NCBI GenBank assembly: GCA_033439265.1 | Contig: JAVTVX010000019.1 | Coordinates: 4,905,501 to 4,969,500, forward strand | Reading direction: 5' to 3' | Source: Dillenia suffruticosa | Taxonomy: Eukaryota; Streptophyta; Magnoliopsida; Dilleniales; Dilleniaceae | DNA: 64,000 nt | Shown: one piece after another, positions 21,894 through 32,262 of the stretch | Numbering within the stretch: the first letter of the stretch is position 1 | Layout of the letters: each line of letters starts with the position of its first letter | The notes under the pieces: model-generated | The model's database searches: none | Seen by the model: the letters and a program-made list of their open reading frames with translations, nothing else | What the model was told of the DNA's origin: nothing | Position numbers and translations under genes: made by a program

Positions 21894-21926
21894 CTAGGAG
21901 GTGTACACCGCGCGATGCGCGGTGTA
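21894..21926 (-). mobile_element. Helitron-like 3' terminus
   Basis: On the minus strand a perfect 10-bp stem (TACACCGCGC / GCGCGGTGTA with a 3-base loop, plus 21904-21926) is followed by CACCTC and then CTAG at 21897-21894, and the next base is T. A hairpin about 10 bases before a terminal CTRR inserted ahead of T is the diagnostic 3' end of plant Helitrons. The body of the element would lie to the right, in the AT-rich AGAAC-motif block. I could not locate the 5' TC end or any Rep/helicase gene, so extent and autonomy are unknown. Confidence 0.55.
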
Positions 21927-21929
21927 GAG

Positions 21930-22870
21930 TTTTGATTTTGGTTACAAAATGAAGGGAGTTGCCCAGTGTAGTTTAGTGAAATTTGTATTAATTTTACTTT
22001 TGTGATATATATAATTTTTTTTATAATACTAAAAAAATAAAAACAAAAAAAGACAGAGAAATATATTTTAAATATATTCATTTAACATTAAATATATTAT
22101 ATTAAAATAAAAAAATACATTAGAATGAGAAAAAAAGTATGTTATATTTTAACATATTTATATTTAAGTTGTATATTTAAATACATTTGGATTTAAATGT
22201 ATATATTAAAAATATAGTATGCGTGGTGTGTGTGCTACATATTAAAAGTTATATGTTAACTCAAAAAAAATGTTTAAAATAGAATTAAATATGTTTTTTT
22301 TTTTTTTTTTCTATTTTTTTATCGGTTTTAATTTTTTTAAATAGTTATATATTGCACAGGACGATAACGAAATTCTGCGTTTCGCTGACCCACAACGTGA
22401 TTCTGCATTTTGGAGAGCCAGAAGGAGATCTACGTTTGGCAGAACCACATGTGATATATTTGAATATGTATATTGAGATATTTGAGATTGGATTGAAATA
22501 TTAAATTGAAACAGAATGTGATAATATTAAATAATAAACCAAAACTAAATTATTATTTAACTATAGAGTTTTTAAATTAGGGTTTTAATTTTTAAAGAAT
22601 CTTTATCTATCTAAAACTTTTACTTTAATAGTTTTAATTTTTGTCTGTGTCTAACTAAAAGTTTTAAAAATTGGAGTTTCAAATAACATATTAATCGTAG
22701 AGTAAAATATAAAAATATTAAAAAATAAACCAAAACTAAAACCTATAAATATGAATATGCAATTTAAAATTTTATAAGAATAAAAATATTTAAATATTTA
22801 ATTTAAATATATATATATTTATTTAAAATTAAATAAATTATATATTAAAAAAATCATATCCGAAAAAAAA
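21930..22870. repeat. AT-rich DNA, first copy of a tandemly repeated unit
   Basis: No gene. The stretch 22555-22870 matches 33308-33600 (GAGTTTTTAAATTA, TAAAAGTTTTAAAAATTGGA, AATATGCAATTTAAAATTTT in the same order). The GCGTGGTGTGTGTGCT segment at about 22208 matches 32389 and 33724. A few AGAAC motifs occur near 22370-22445. Confidence 0.6.
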
Positions 22871-22875
22871 TTATC
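22871..22875 (+). other. Target-site duplication of element B, left (TTATC)
   Basis: TTATC immediately precedes the 5' LTR and is repeated at 32258-32262 immediately after the 3' LTR. The paralogous tandem unit keeps the uninterrupted sequence TTATCTATGTAA at 33597. Confidence 0.93.
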
Positions 22876-22918
22876 TGTAACACCAAAAAAAAAAAAAAAA
22901 AAAAAAACAATATTTGGA

Positions 22919-22949
22919 GACGCAGCGTTTTGGGACAAAACGCTGCGTC
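22919..22949 (+). other. 14-bp perfect inverted repeat near LTR B start
   Basis: GACGCAGCGTTTTG and CAAAACGCTGCGTC are separated by GGA. The same structure is at 29032-29062 in the 3' LTR. LTR A lacks it. It could form a stable RNA or DNA hairpin; function unknown. Confidence 0.8.
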
Positions 22950-22982
22950 CCCAATTGGGGATTAGGGTTGAAACCCTAACCC

Positions 22983-23039
<57 letters not shown>

Positions 23040-23966
23040 ATCCCCGACGTTCCCTCTCCTGCGGCCGTTCGTCTTCTCCCGTGGCCGTTCGGCTTCCTCC
23101 GCCACAGCCACCGCCGCCGCCGCCGCCATCCTTCTCCTTCTTTTTCTTCTTCTTCTCCTTCTCCTTCTCCTTCTCCTTCTCCTTCTCCTTCTTCTTCCCT
23201 CGCGGTTTCCCTCTCTACCTCACTCTGTCTTCTCTCCCTCTCGCGATCTTCCACGATCGCTCTCTCTCCGCCTCGCCGCACACTGCCGCGAGCCGCGATC
23301 GAGCCACCGAGTGCGCAGCAGCACAGCGCATAGGCGTGCATCAGTGCACGGGCGTGCACCAGCGCGCATCAGCGCACTAGCGCGCGAGCAGGACCCAGCC
23401 GCAGCGCGAGCCCAGGCCGCGAGCAGGACTGAGTCCGCGAGCGCGAGCCCAGGCCGTGAGCGCGAGCCCAGGCCGCGAGCGCGAGCCCAGGCCGCGAGCG
23501 AGAGCCCAGGCTGCGAGCGCGCGGCCCAGCGCACGAGTGTGCACGGGCGCGCGGCCCAGCGTGCAGCAGCGCAGGGGCGCGCGGCCCAGCGCAGGGGCGC
23601 GCGGCCCAGCGCACGAGCGCGAGCAGAGCGAGCGAGCAGAGCGCGCAGGGGCGCGCAGCAGCGCGCGAGCACGCACGAGCCAGCGCAGCACACGGGCGAG
23701 CACCAGCCCGCGAGCCACTGTCGGCCCGCAGGCCCGCCAGCCTGTAGGCCCATTAGCCACAGGCCCATCAGCAGTAAGCCCACGGGCCCACCAGGCCCGA
23801 CAGCCCGTCCAAGCCCGCAGGTCCAGTACGGCCCGCGGCCCAGTTCAGCCCATCGGCCCGCCAGCCCGCCGCACGCTGACCAGTGAGCCCGCTAGCTGTA
23901 GCCCACGAGCCCGCGACGGACCGTGACGGTCCGTGAGCCCGTGACAGCCCACGAACCTCCACGCAG

Positions 23967-24038
23967 GTAAATGACTTAGGGTTTTTGATTCGGATCTAAG
24001 TATTTAGATCTAACAAAATAAAAATCTTGTTTTGATAG
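23967..24038 (+). other. Putative intron 1 inside LTR B
   Basis: CACGCAG|GTAAATGAC opens and TTTTGATAG|GAAACAC closes a 72-nt AT-rich interval in otherwise GC-rich DNA. The donor matches LTR A at 6561. Confidence 0.4.
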
Positions 24039-24108
24039 GAAACACTACAGACCTTGGAGCGACCGAAGCGACAGTTGGACGAGACTCTGCGCTTCGAGAA
24101 AACCCTAG

Positions 24109-25592
24109 GTAAGGAGATTTCTGCTCTAACTGATACTTTGAATGAATCTAGAATTGAATCTAAGATGAAAGGTTCTGTATATGTTCAGAGTGTAAGTAGA
24201 ATGCGAATAAAATACCAATTCTGAAATGACTATATGTGACTTTGAAGGTTAAGTAGAGAATGTTACAGAAACTAGATGCTCTGATACGAAAGAAGCATAT
24301 TAGAGAATCATAAAATCATGTTGAGTTAATTCGAATGATTTCCTTTAGAGTTAAACCTTGAAATATGCATGAAAATATCTAGATTGTAGGGTTAGAATGA
24401 AATGAGCCGTAAAGTGGAAGATATTGTACATTTCATGTTTTTCGGATAAACCCTTAAGATGCTTGAGAAGTTGATATTCAATTTTGATGATCTGATTAGG
24501 TTACTCTTTTTGGAGATTCGAGAAAATAGATTGGAATTGTTTTGAAAATAGGGAGTGACCACCCTCCCTAAAACTGTGAGTGGGACTTTGACATTCGCTA
24601 TTGATTGAAAACCATGTTTCAAAAATACTTTTAAATGATATGTTTCTGCAAATATATGATTGTTAGACCTTTCCAATATTTGATAAAATGTTTTGTGACC
24701 TTTGGAGTGTCTTAACTGCTGACTTTATTGATATGCATCCATGAGTTTTGATAAACGTATATTGTGCCACATTTTCGACATATTGATATGTTTTAAATAC
24801 TTCCACTGCATTGGCACATGGTTTTAAATGGATTTGCTTACACATTTGGGCTGTACGCCCGGCCGACTTTATGATATTATGTGTTGGGCTGTATGCCCGG
24901 CCGACTTTATGATATTATGTATTGGGCTGTATGCCCGGCCGACGTTATGATATTATGCATGGGGCTATATGCCCGGCCGACTGGTGATGGGATGCATGGG
25001 GCTACGTGCCCGGCCGATATGATATTGTGATCCGTAGCTACGAAGGACATCTGGTAGAGGCACCCCTTGTGTCCGGATACGCTTCGGCCGGAGGTATCCG
25101 CCAGATCGTCGTGTGTATGGGTGCTCCAGGTTGACCCTCATCGGAGAGGACGTTGAGTACGGCTCCGTCTAGCACCAGGCGGGAGCACCATACACGGCTG
25201 ACTAGTTATATGTACGTTATTATTATTATTATTTACAGGCTAGTTGGGGTAGTCTGTGGCCAACATTGGGGCATAGAGCCATTTTTTTTATACTTACATT
25301 TGGAAAAACCCCCAATGCGCCGTCCTTGGTCGAGGTAGACCATTGCCGGGAATATTTCATTGGCCGACTCTTCATGACATTGATGTGAATATTGGATGCA
25401 TATCTTACTTTTTGATGTGTGCGTATTATATGTGATTTTGAAATAACATGATCAGTTTGCACACTGTGGATATTTTCTTATCTTATGCTTTGACACTCAA
25501 AGTTCACCATAGATATTGATAGTATGATGTCAATCCCCTCACTTACTGAGTATCCTCCCATAGATACTCACCCCTCACTTTCTTTCCCACAG
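24109..25592 (+). other. Putative intron 2 inside LTR B
   Basis: CCCTAG|GTAAGG is a near-consensus plant donor; the acceptor ACTCACCCCTCACTTTCTTT then CCCACAG|GATTAG has a strong pyrimidine tract. The 1484-nt interval contains the 38-bp repeats. Equivalent sites exist in LTRs A and C. Confidence 0.45.
24846..25030 (+). repeat. Five 38-bp repeats in LTR B
   Basis: The unit reads TTGGGCTGTATGCCCGGCCG then ACTTTATGATATTATGTA, with the last two copies diverged. Each unit carries a small GGGC..GCCC inverted pair. The same array is at about 30950-31135 in the 3' LTR. Confidence 0.85.
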
Positions 25593-26159
25593 GATTAGTG
25601 TTGGACCGAAGAGATATCACTGGGCTTGGGTATGGATATTTTTCATTTCTTCCGCTATGATGATTGGTGACATTATTATGTATTGGAGATTTTAGATTGA
25701 CCAATGTATTTATATAAATTTTCTGGGATGACTGTATAAATTATGGACTTTTATTCGCGAAACCTTCGTGTTGATTATTTCATTGCATTGAGGCATTTGT
25801 AAATATTTAAAAATAACTTGGGAATTTATTTTATATATGCGTAGAATTTAAGTCCGCTCCGTGTGGCGGCTGCTCATGCTCTAGTTGGGCATGACAGTAG
25901 AGGTCTGTTGCTAGGACTGCTATGAACTTTATAGCCTTGCGTTGTTCTGGATGTTGGCTGGGATATCTGTTGATTTGGGAGAGGCCGGGATGGCCAATTA
26001 TTTATTTTTACAGGATGAATGTCATATACAGGTGAAATTGTACATGGGAAACCTCCGATTTATGGGGAGGTTCTGCCCGATTTTCTGTAAAAATACAGCC
26101 GGCATCCAGGGACAACGGGCGGCTGTTCACGATCCCGGTTCGGGGCGTGACAGTTCGGT

Positions 26160-26171
26160 TGGTATCAGAGC
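26160..26171 (+). other. Primer binding site of element B
   Basis: TGGTATCAGAGC begins 7 bases after the 5' LTR end, complementary to initiator methionine tRNA, identical to element A. Confidence 0.93.
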
Positions 26172-26477
26172 TCTTGGTTAGAGCTATATTTTATAAAATG
26201 ATTTGAAAACATTCCCAAGTAACTTGATTTTAAAAGTCCTCAATGCATAAGAGTTTCATACAGTCATTTATATCCCTGCATATGATCTTCGACATATGAG
26301 TATATCTATTTTGGGTTAGATACTAATTCTTATCTAACCTAGCATTTCTTCATTTTCAAAGAAGGAACCAATGGAGATGGTTCTTAAATTGATGATTTCA
26401 TTCATTTTAGGGGGTTAGTTGTACTAACCTTAATCCTTGAACAATGCCTAATGAGAATTATTATCTTGTGGAACCAT

Positions 26478-27340
26478 GACGAGTACATGGAGCGCTAGAT
26501 ATGTACTCCCTGATTTACTTAAAGAGAGCGAGGATACTTCCTCATTTCTGGCGCCCCTTTCGGTGCCGAAGAATACATCCTCTGTGTGAGTTTTCTCCAG
26601 CACCTTCTCAGCCGGTTATTATACCAACGTCTCCACCATTTACTCTTGATATTTTCGGGTAAGAGTACGAGTGATACACGGCACATGGGGTCCAGATATC
26701 ACCCCATCACCTGTGATAGCAAGGCCGATATCTACGGCTGCGCTTATTTCTTCTACAGTAGTTCTTACTCAGACGGCACCAAATCGTTCATCGGTGGCCG
26801 TTCTTCTTACAGTTTCGAATCTGAGTTATAATAATTGCGCCATACTTAGGTGCATCCCCGAGTTGACCCAGCTAGTCATGGTAGCTCGACAGTTGGGATG
26901 CACAGATTTTTGGACTTGGTGATGCTACGGTGGCATAGCACTAAGTCAACTGAACCCGACGGATCTTGATAGATCTAGGCTTGCGCGAGGAGTATAGTCT
27001 ACGAGTTATTGAGACTATTCGATAGGGAAGCCCTCACTTGATGGGAGCTATTTGCGATGAGGCTATAAGCCATTGCGGCAAAGTGATTTCCTAATGGAAT
27101 TCGACCGCAGCTATTTTACGGAGTTTTAGCGGGATCATATCTCCGGTGGTTATATCACCAGTCCTAGTGCCATGAGCTAGGCTACTGTTCAGCGACCTTT
27201 TCTTTGCCGCATATGTGGCAAGCACCACGCTCGAATAAATATGTAAAGCACTTATTACATGTTTCCACTATGAGAAGCCGAGGCATATTAGGAGTTTATG
27301 CCCTGATTTGTGACTTGGAGGTTAGTTGGTTTCGAGTCAT
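26478..27340 (+). pseudogene. gag remnant of element B
   Basis: An ATG at 26478 starts a frame equivalent to the gag start of element A. It soon breaks; the piece at 26671-26922 (PSPVIARPISTAALISSTVV and SNLSYNNCAILRCIPELTQL) parallels 3951-4202 of A. At about 27208 CRICGKHHAR marks the start of the CCHC knuckle, followed by stops. Divergence from A is scattered, consistent with both copies descending from an already defective source. Confidence 0.65.
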
Positions 27341-27599
27341 CAGAATACACCACATGTAGGACAGCAGGGAACACCTACGCATCCTAGTGACACTGCTCCA
27401 CGGACTGCAACCGGGAGCAATATAGTATTAGGTTTTCACGAGAATAGTTGAGGGTGCAGGCCCTTGTGTATGCGATGACTCAGGAGGACGCTCTGGCGAA
27501 CCCAGATATGATCATGGGTAATCTTCCTGCGGATCCTTCCATTTAGAGGTCCTTATGCACTGTTTCTTTGAAATCGTGTATTTTGTGATGATATGTACG

Positions 27600-28135
27600 G
27601 ACATGATTGTTACAGTACTAGAGGCTTAACTATTTTGATATATCGGTGTCGACGTTTATGTTCTTATTGGCACAAGGTCGAACTATTTCTACGTGAGAGT
27701 TTCTTTCGCTCAACAGTCGGATGGGCTGTTATCGTTAATTGATGAGGAGCGATTAGTTGTTGCTCCTCTTGGTGAGCAGTTGGTTAGAGAATTCGTATAT
27801 AGAGAGTATGATGTCATGGCAGGTGGGACAGTGCTGAGAGCAAATCTGATCCCACTGGATATGACAGGTTTCGATGCCGTTTTAGAGATAGATTAATTGC
27901 ATATTTATAGAGTTTTCTTAGATTGTTTTATCAAGAAAGACGATTTTTGGAGGCCTGAAGGGCCACCACTGACGTTTGCGAGTGAGAGGCGGGTGTTACC
28001 CCGTGGTATTGTATTAGTGAGGAAAGCCAGACGTATAATACGTCGAGGAAGTATGACAGATCTGACACATATGATCGATACCACCATACAGAACCCGAGA
28101 CTTGATGAGATTCTGGTGGTATAGGAGTTTCCTAA
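27600..28135 (+). pseudogene. Protease and linker of element B
   Basis: The frame 27693-27896 contains VVAPLGEQLVREFVYREYDV and LRANLIPLDMTGFDAVLEID, the central and C-terminal protease segment (PLG, IPLDM..FDVILGMDWL type). One stop then separates the linker frame 27897-28124 (VFLDCFIKKDDFWRPEGPP, ASERRVLPRGIVLVRKARR). The active-site D-S-G is not preserved: the place reads as a GTRSNYF-like segment. Confidence 0.8.
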
Positions 28136-28740
28136 ATATATTCCCGATGAGCTACCCGGACTACCCCCAGTTCGGGAGTGTGATTTCGAGATTGACCTAG
28201 CTCCAGGGATCACTCTTATATTTATTCTGCCATACAGAATGACACCAGTGGAGTTTAGAGAGCTCTAGATCTAGTTGCGGGAATTACTGGACAACGGTTT
28301 TATCCGTTTGAGCACCTTGTCTTAGGGTGTTCTGGTGATTATTCGTGAAGTAGAAGAACGAGATTCTAAGATTGTATGTGAACTATAGGCAGCTAAACAA
28401 GGTTTTCATCAAGAATCGGTACCCTTTGCCATATAGTGACGATTTATTTGAGCAGTTCCAGGGTGCGCGTGTTTTTCTGAAAGATCGATTTTCGATTTGG
28501 ATATCATTATGGACATTACGAGTTCGTGATCATGCCATTTGGGCTGACCAACACACCAACAGCCATAGACAGTGACCGAGGTGCGAAGTTTCCTTGGCCT
28601 TGCGGGGTGTTATCGGCGATTCATAGAAGGATTTTCTCAGATCGTCGCTATACATACCAGATTGATACGAAGGGCGTCAAGTTCTTGTGGAACGATCGTT
28701 GTGAGACAAGCTTTTAAAAGCTCAAACAACGTCTGATGAG
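28136..28740 (+). pseudogene. Truncated reverse transcriptase of element B
   Basis: Frames give PGLPPVRECDFEIDLAPG at the start, LLDNGFIRLSTLS, VNYRQLNKVFIKNRYPLPY, then FQGARVFLKDRFS, and DHAIWADQHTNSH-type remains of the MPFGLTNAPAAF block in another frame. The sequence then jumps to KGVKFLWNDRCETSF, which belongs to the connection after reverse transcriptase. The segment with the catalytic Y/F-x-D-D box is deleted. Confidence 0.8.
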
Positions 28741-28799
28741 GGACGGCCAGACAGAGAGGATCTTAGTGTTTTAGCTTAGCACATAGCTATTCTAGATTG

Positions 28800-28940
28800 A
28801 TAGGTCAGAAAGCTACGGAGCAAAGAACTTTCATTGATCAGAGTTTTGGGGAGGAGTGACCAGGTCGAGTAAGAGACCTGAGAGACCGAAGAGACTATTA
28901 AGAGACTTAAGAGACAGTACCCCCACTTGTTCAGCGTATT
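28800..28940 (+). pseudogene. Integrase tail of element B
   Basis: The DNA matches 640-780 of element A (reverse strand): GTCAGAAAGCTACGGAGCAA, GACCAGGTCGAG, CCCCACTTGTTCAGCGT. RNase H, the zinc-binding domain and the catalytic core of integrase are missing between 28740 and here. Several GAGAC-type short duplications disturb the frame. Confidence 0.75.
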
Positions 28941-28989
28941 AGTTTCTTTTAATTTCGAGGACGAAACTTACTTTTAGGGGGTTAGAAAA

Positions 28990-29099
28990 TGTAACACCAA
29001 AAAAAAAAAAAAAAAAAAAACAATATTTGGAGACGCAGCGTTTTGGGACAAAACGCTGCGTCCCCAATTGGGGATTAGGGTTGAAACCCTAACCCCCTT

Positions 29100-29133
<34 letters not shown>

Positions 29134-32100
29134 CCCGACGTTCCCTCTCCTGCGGCCGTTCGTCTTCTCCCGTGGCCGTTCGGCTTCCTCCGCCACAGCC
29201 ACCGCCGCCGCCGCCGCCATCCTTCTCCTTCTTCTTCTTCTTCTTCTCCTTCTCCTTCTCCTTCTCCTTCTCCTTCTCCTTCTCCTTCTTCTTCCCTCGC
29301 GGTTTCCCTCTCTACCTCACTCTGTCTTCTCACCCTCTCGCGATCTTCCACGATCGCTCTCTCTCCGCCTCGCCGCACACTGCCGCGAGCCGCGATCGAG
29401 CCACCGAGTGCGCAGCAGCACAGCGCATAGGCGTGCATCAGTGCACGGGCGTGCACCAGCGCGCATCAGCGCACTAGCGCGCGAGCAGGACCCAGCCGCA
29501 GCGCGAGCCCAGGCCGCGAGCAGGACTGAGTCCGCGAGCGCGAGCCCAGGCCGCGAGCGCGAGCCCAGGCCGCGAGCGCGAGCGAGAGCCCAGGCCGCGA
29601 GCGCGCGGCCCAGCGCACGAGTGTGCACGGGCGCGCGGCCCAGCGTGCAGCAGTGCAGGGGCGCGCGGCCCAGCTCACGGGCGCGCGGCCCAGCGCACGA
29701 GCGCGAGCAGAGCGCGCAGGGGCGCGCAGCAGCGCGCGAGCAGAGCGCGCAGGGGCGCGCAGCAGCGCGCGAGCGCGCACGAGCCAGCGCAGCACACGGG
29801 CGAGCACCAGCCCGCGAGCCACTGTCGGCCCGCAGGCCCGCCAGCCTGCAGGCCCATTAGCCGCAGGCCCATCAGCAGCAAGCCCACGGGCCCACCAGGC
29901 CCGACAGCCCGTCCAAGCCCGCAGGTCCAGTACTACCCGCGGCCCAGTTCAGCCCATCGGCCCGCCAGCCCGCCGCACACAGACCAGCGAGCCCGCTAGC
30001 TGTAGCCCACGAGCCCGCGACGGCCCGTGACGGTCCGTGAGCCTGTGACAGCCCACGAACCTCCACGCAGGTAAATGACTTAGGGTTTTTGATTCGGATC
30101 TAAGTGTTTAGATCTAACAAAATAAAAATCTTGTTTTGATAGGAAACACTACAGATCTTGGAGCGACCGAAGCGACAGTCGGACGAGACTCTGCGCTTCG
30201 AGAAAACCCTAGGTAAGGAGATTTCTGCTCTAACTGATACTTTGAATGAATCTAGAATTGAATCTAAGATGAAAGGTTCTGTATATGTTCAGAGTGTAAG
30301 TAGAATGCGAATAAAATACCAATTCTGAAATGACTATATGTGACTTTGAAGGTTAAGTAGAGAATGTTACAGAAACTAGATGCTCTGATACGAAAGAAGC
30401 ATATTAGAGAATCATAAAATCATGTTGAGTTAATTCGAATGATTTCCTTTAGAGTTAAACCTTGAAATATGCATGAAAATATCTAGATTGTAGGGTTGGA
30501 ATGAAATGAGCCGTAAAGTGGAAGATATTGTACATTTCATGTTTTTCGGATAAACCCTTAAGATGCTTGAGAAGTTGATATTCAATTTTGATGATCTGAT
30601 TAGGTTACTCTTTTTGGAGATTCGAGAAAACAGATTAGAATTGTTTTGAAAATAGGGAGTGACCACCCTCCCTAAAACTGTGAGTGGGACTTTGACATTC
30701 GCTATTGATTGAAAACCATGTTTCAAAAATACTTTTAAATAACATGTTTCTGCAAATATATGATTGTTAGACCTTTCCAATATTTGATGAAATGTTTTGT
30801 GACCTTTGGAGTGTCTTAACTGCTGACTTTATTGATATGCATCCATGAGTTTTGATAAACGTATATTGTGCCACATTTTCGACATATTGATATGTTTTAA
30901 ATACTTCCACTGCATTGGCACATGGTTTTAAATGGATTTGCTTACACATTTGGGCTGTACGCCCGGCCGACTTTATGATATTATGTTTTGGGCTGTATGC
31001 CCGGCCGACTTTATGATATTATGTATTGGGCTGTATACCCGGCCGACGTTATGATATTATGCATGGGGCTATATGCCCGGCCGACTGGTGATGGGATGCA
31101 TGGGGCTACGTGCCCGGCCGATATGATATTGTGATCCGTAGCTACGAAGGACATCTGGTAGAGGCACCCCTTGTGTCCGGATACGCTTCGGCCGGAGGTA
31201 TCCGCCAGATCGTCGTGTGTATGGGTGCTCCAGGTTGACCCTCATCGGAGAGGACGTTGAGTACGGCTCCGTCTAGCACCAGGCGGGAGCACCATACACG
31301 GCCGACTAGTTATATGTACGTTATTATTATTATTATTTACAGGCTAGTTGGGGTAGTCTGTGGCCAACATTGGGGCAGAGAGCCATTTTTTTTTATACTT
31401 ACATTTGGAAAAACCCCCAATGCGCCGTCCTTGGTCGAGGTAGACCATTGCCGGGAATATTTCATTGGCTGACTCTTCATGACATTGATGTGAATATTGG
31501 ATGCATATCTTACTTTTTGATGTGTGCGTATTATATGTGATTTTGAAATAACATGATCAGTTTGCACATTGTGGATATTTTCTTATCTTATGCTTTGACA
31601 CTCCAAGTTCACCATAGATATTGATAGTATCATGTCAATCCCCTCACTTACTGAGTATCCTCCCATAGATACTCACCCCTCACTTTCTTTCCCACAGGAT
31701 TAGTGTTGGACCGAAGAGATATCACTGGGTTTGGGTATGGATATTTTTCATTTCTTCCGCTATGATGATTGGTGACATTATTATGTATTGGAGATTTTAG
31801 ATTGACCAATGTATTTATATAAATTTTCTGGGATGACTGTATAAATTATGGACTTTTATTCGCGAAACCTTCGTGTTGATTATTTCATTGCATTGAGGCA
31901 TTTGTAAATATTTAAAAATAACTTGGGAATTTATTTTATATATGCGTAGAATTTAAGTCCGCTCCGTGTGGCGGCTGCTCATACTCTAGTTGGGCATGAC
32001 AGTAGAGGTCTGTTGCTAGGACTGCTATGAACTTTATAGCCTTGCGTTGTTCTGGATGTTGGCTGGGATATCTGTTGATTTGGGAGAGGCCGGGATGTCC

Positions 32101-32257
32101 AATTATTTATTTTTACAGGATGAATGTCATATACAGGTGAAATTGTACATGGGAAACCTCTGATTTATGGGGAGGTTCTGCCCGATTTTCTGTAAAAATA
32201 CAGCCGGCATCCAGGGACAACGGGCGGCTGTTCACGATCCCGGTTCGGGGCGTGACA
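28990..32257 (+). repeat. 3' LTR of element B (3268 bp)
   Basis: Near-identical to 22876-26152, preceded by the polypurine tract TTTTAGGGGGTTAG. The CT microsatellite is about half as long (29099-29125), the ATATTATGT repeats show isolated substitutions, and the island has small copy-number changes. Confidence 0.95.
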
Positions 32258-32262
32258 TTATC
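32258..32262 (+). other. Target-site duplication of element B, right (TTATC)
   Basis: Partner of 22871-22875. Confidence 0.93.

Larger units (their letters stand above)
22876..26152 (+). repeat. 5' LTR of element B (3277 bp)
   Basis: It starts TGTAACACC plus a poly-A run, then a long hairpin (22919-22949), a CT microsatellite (about 22985-23037), a CpG-rich island (23040-23950) made of short repeats, GGCCC-rich DNA, two intron-like intervals, five 38-bp repeats (24846-25030), and ends TTCGGGGCGTGACA. Long open frames in the island (for example 23311-23886) are present on both strands and in several frames, follow the repeat units and have no domain, so I treat them as compositional. Confidence 0.95.
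22876..32257 (+). mobile_element. Element B: complete but non-autonomous Ty3/gypsy LTR retrotransposon (9382 bp)
   Basis: Two LTRs of 3277 and 3268 bp with TG..CA ends flank a 2.8-kb interior and the whole is bracketed by a TTATC duplication. The interior has the same primer site, leader, gag and protease DNA as element A. From the middle of reverse transcriptase to the very end of integrase most of pol is deleted. The two LTRs differ at only scattered positions (for example AGTATTTAG/AGTGTTTAG) and in the length of the CT run, so the insertion is recent. It must have been moved by proteins of a related element. It lies inside a tandemly repeated AT-rich unit. Confidence 0.95.

Noticed and set aside
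22085..22870. Host promoter or matrix attachment region in the AT-rich DNA
   Set aside because: TATA-like words are unavoidable in DNA of this composition and no gene follows.
23220..23926. Long overlapping open frames in the GC-rich part of LTR B (and 29317-30066, 6532-7193, 13-557)
   Set aside because: They occur in several frames on both strands, consist of short repeats rich in Ala, Arg, Pro and Ser, and lie wholly inside LTRs. Stop codons are simply rare in such DNA.
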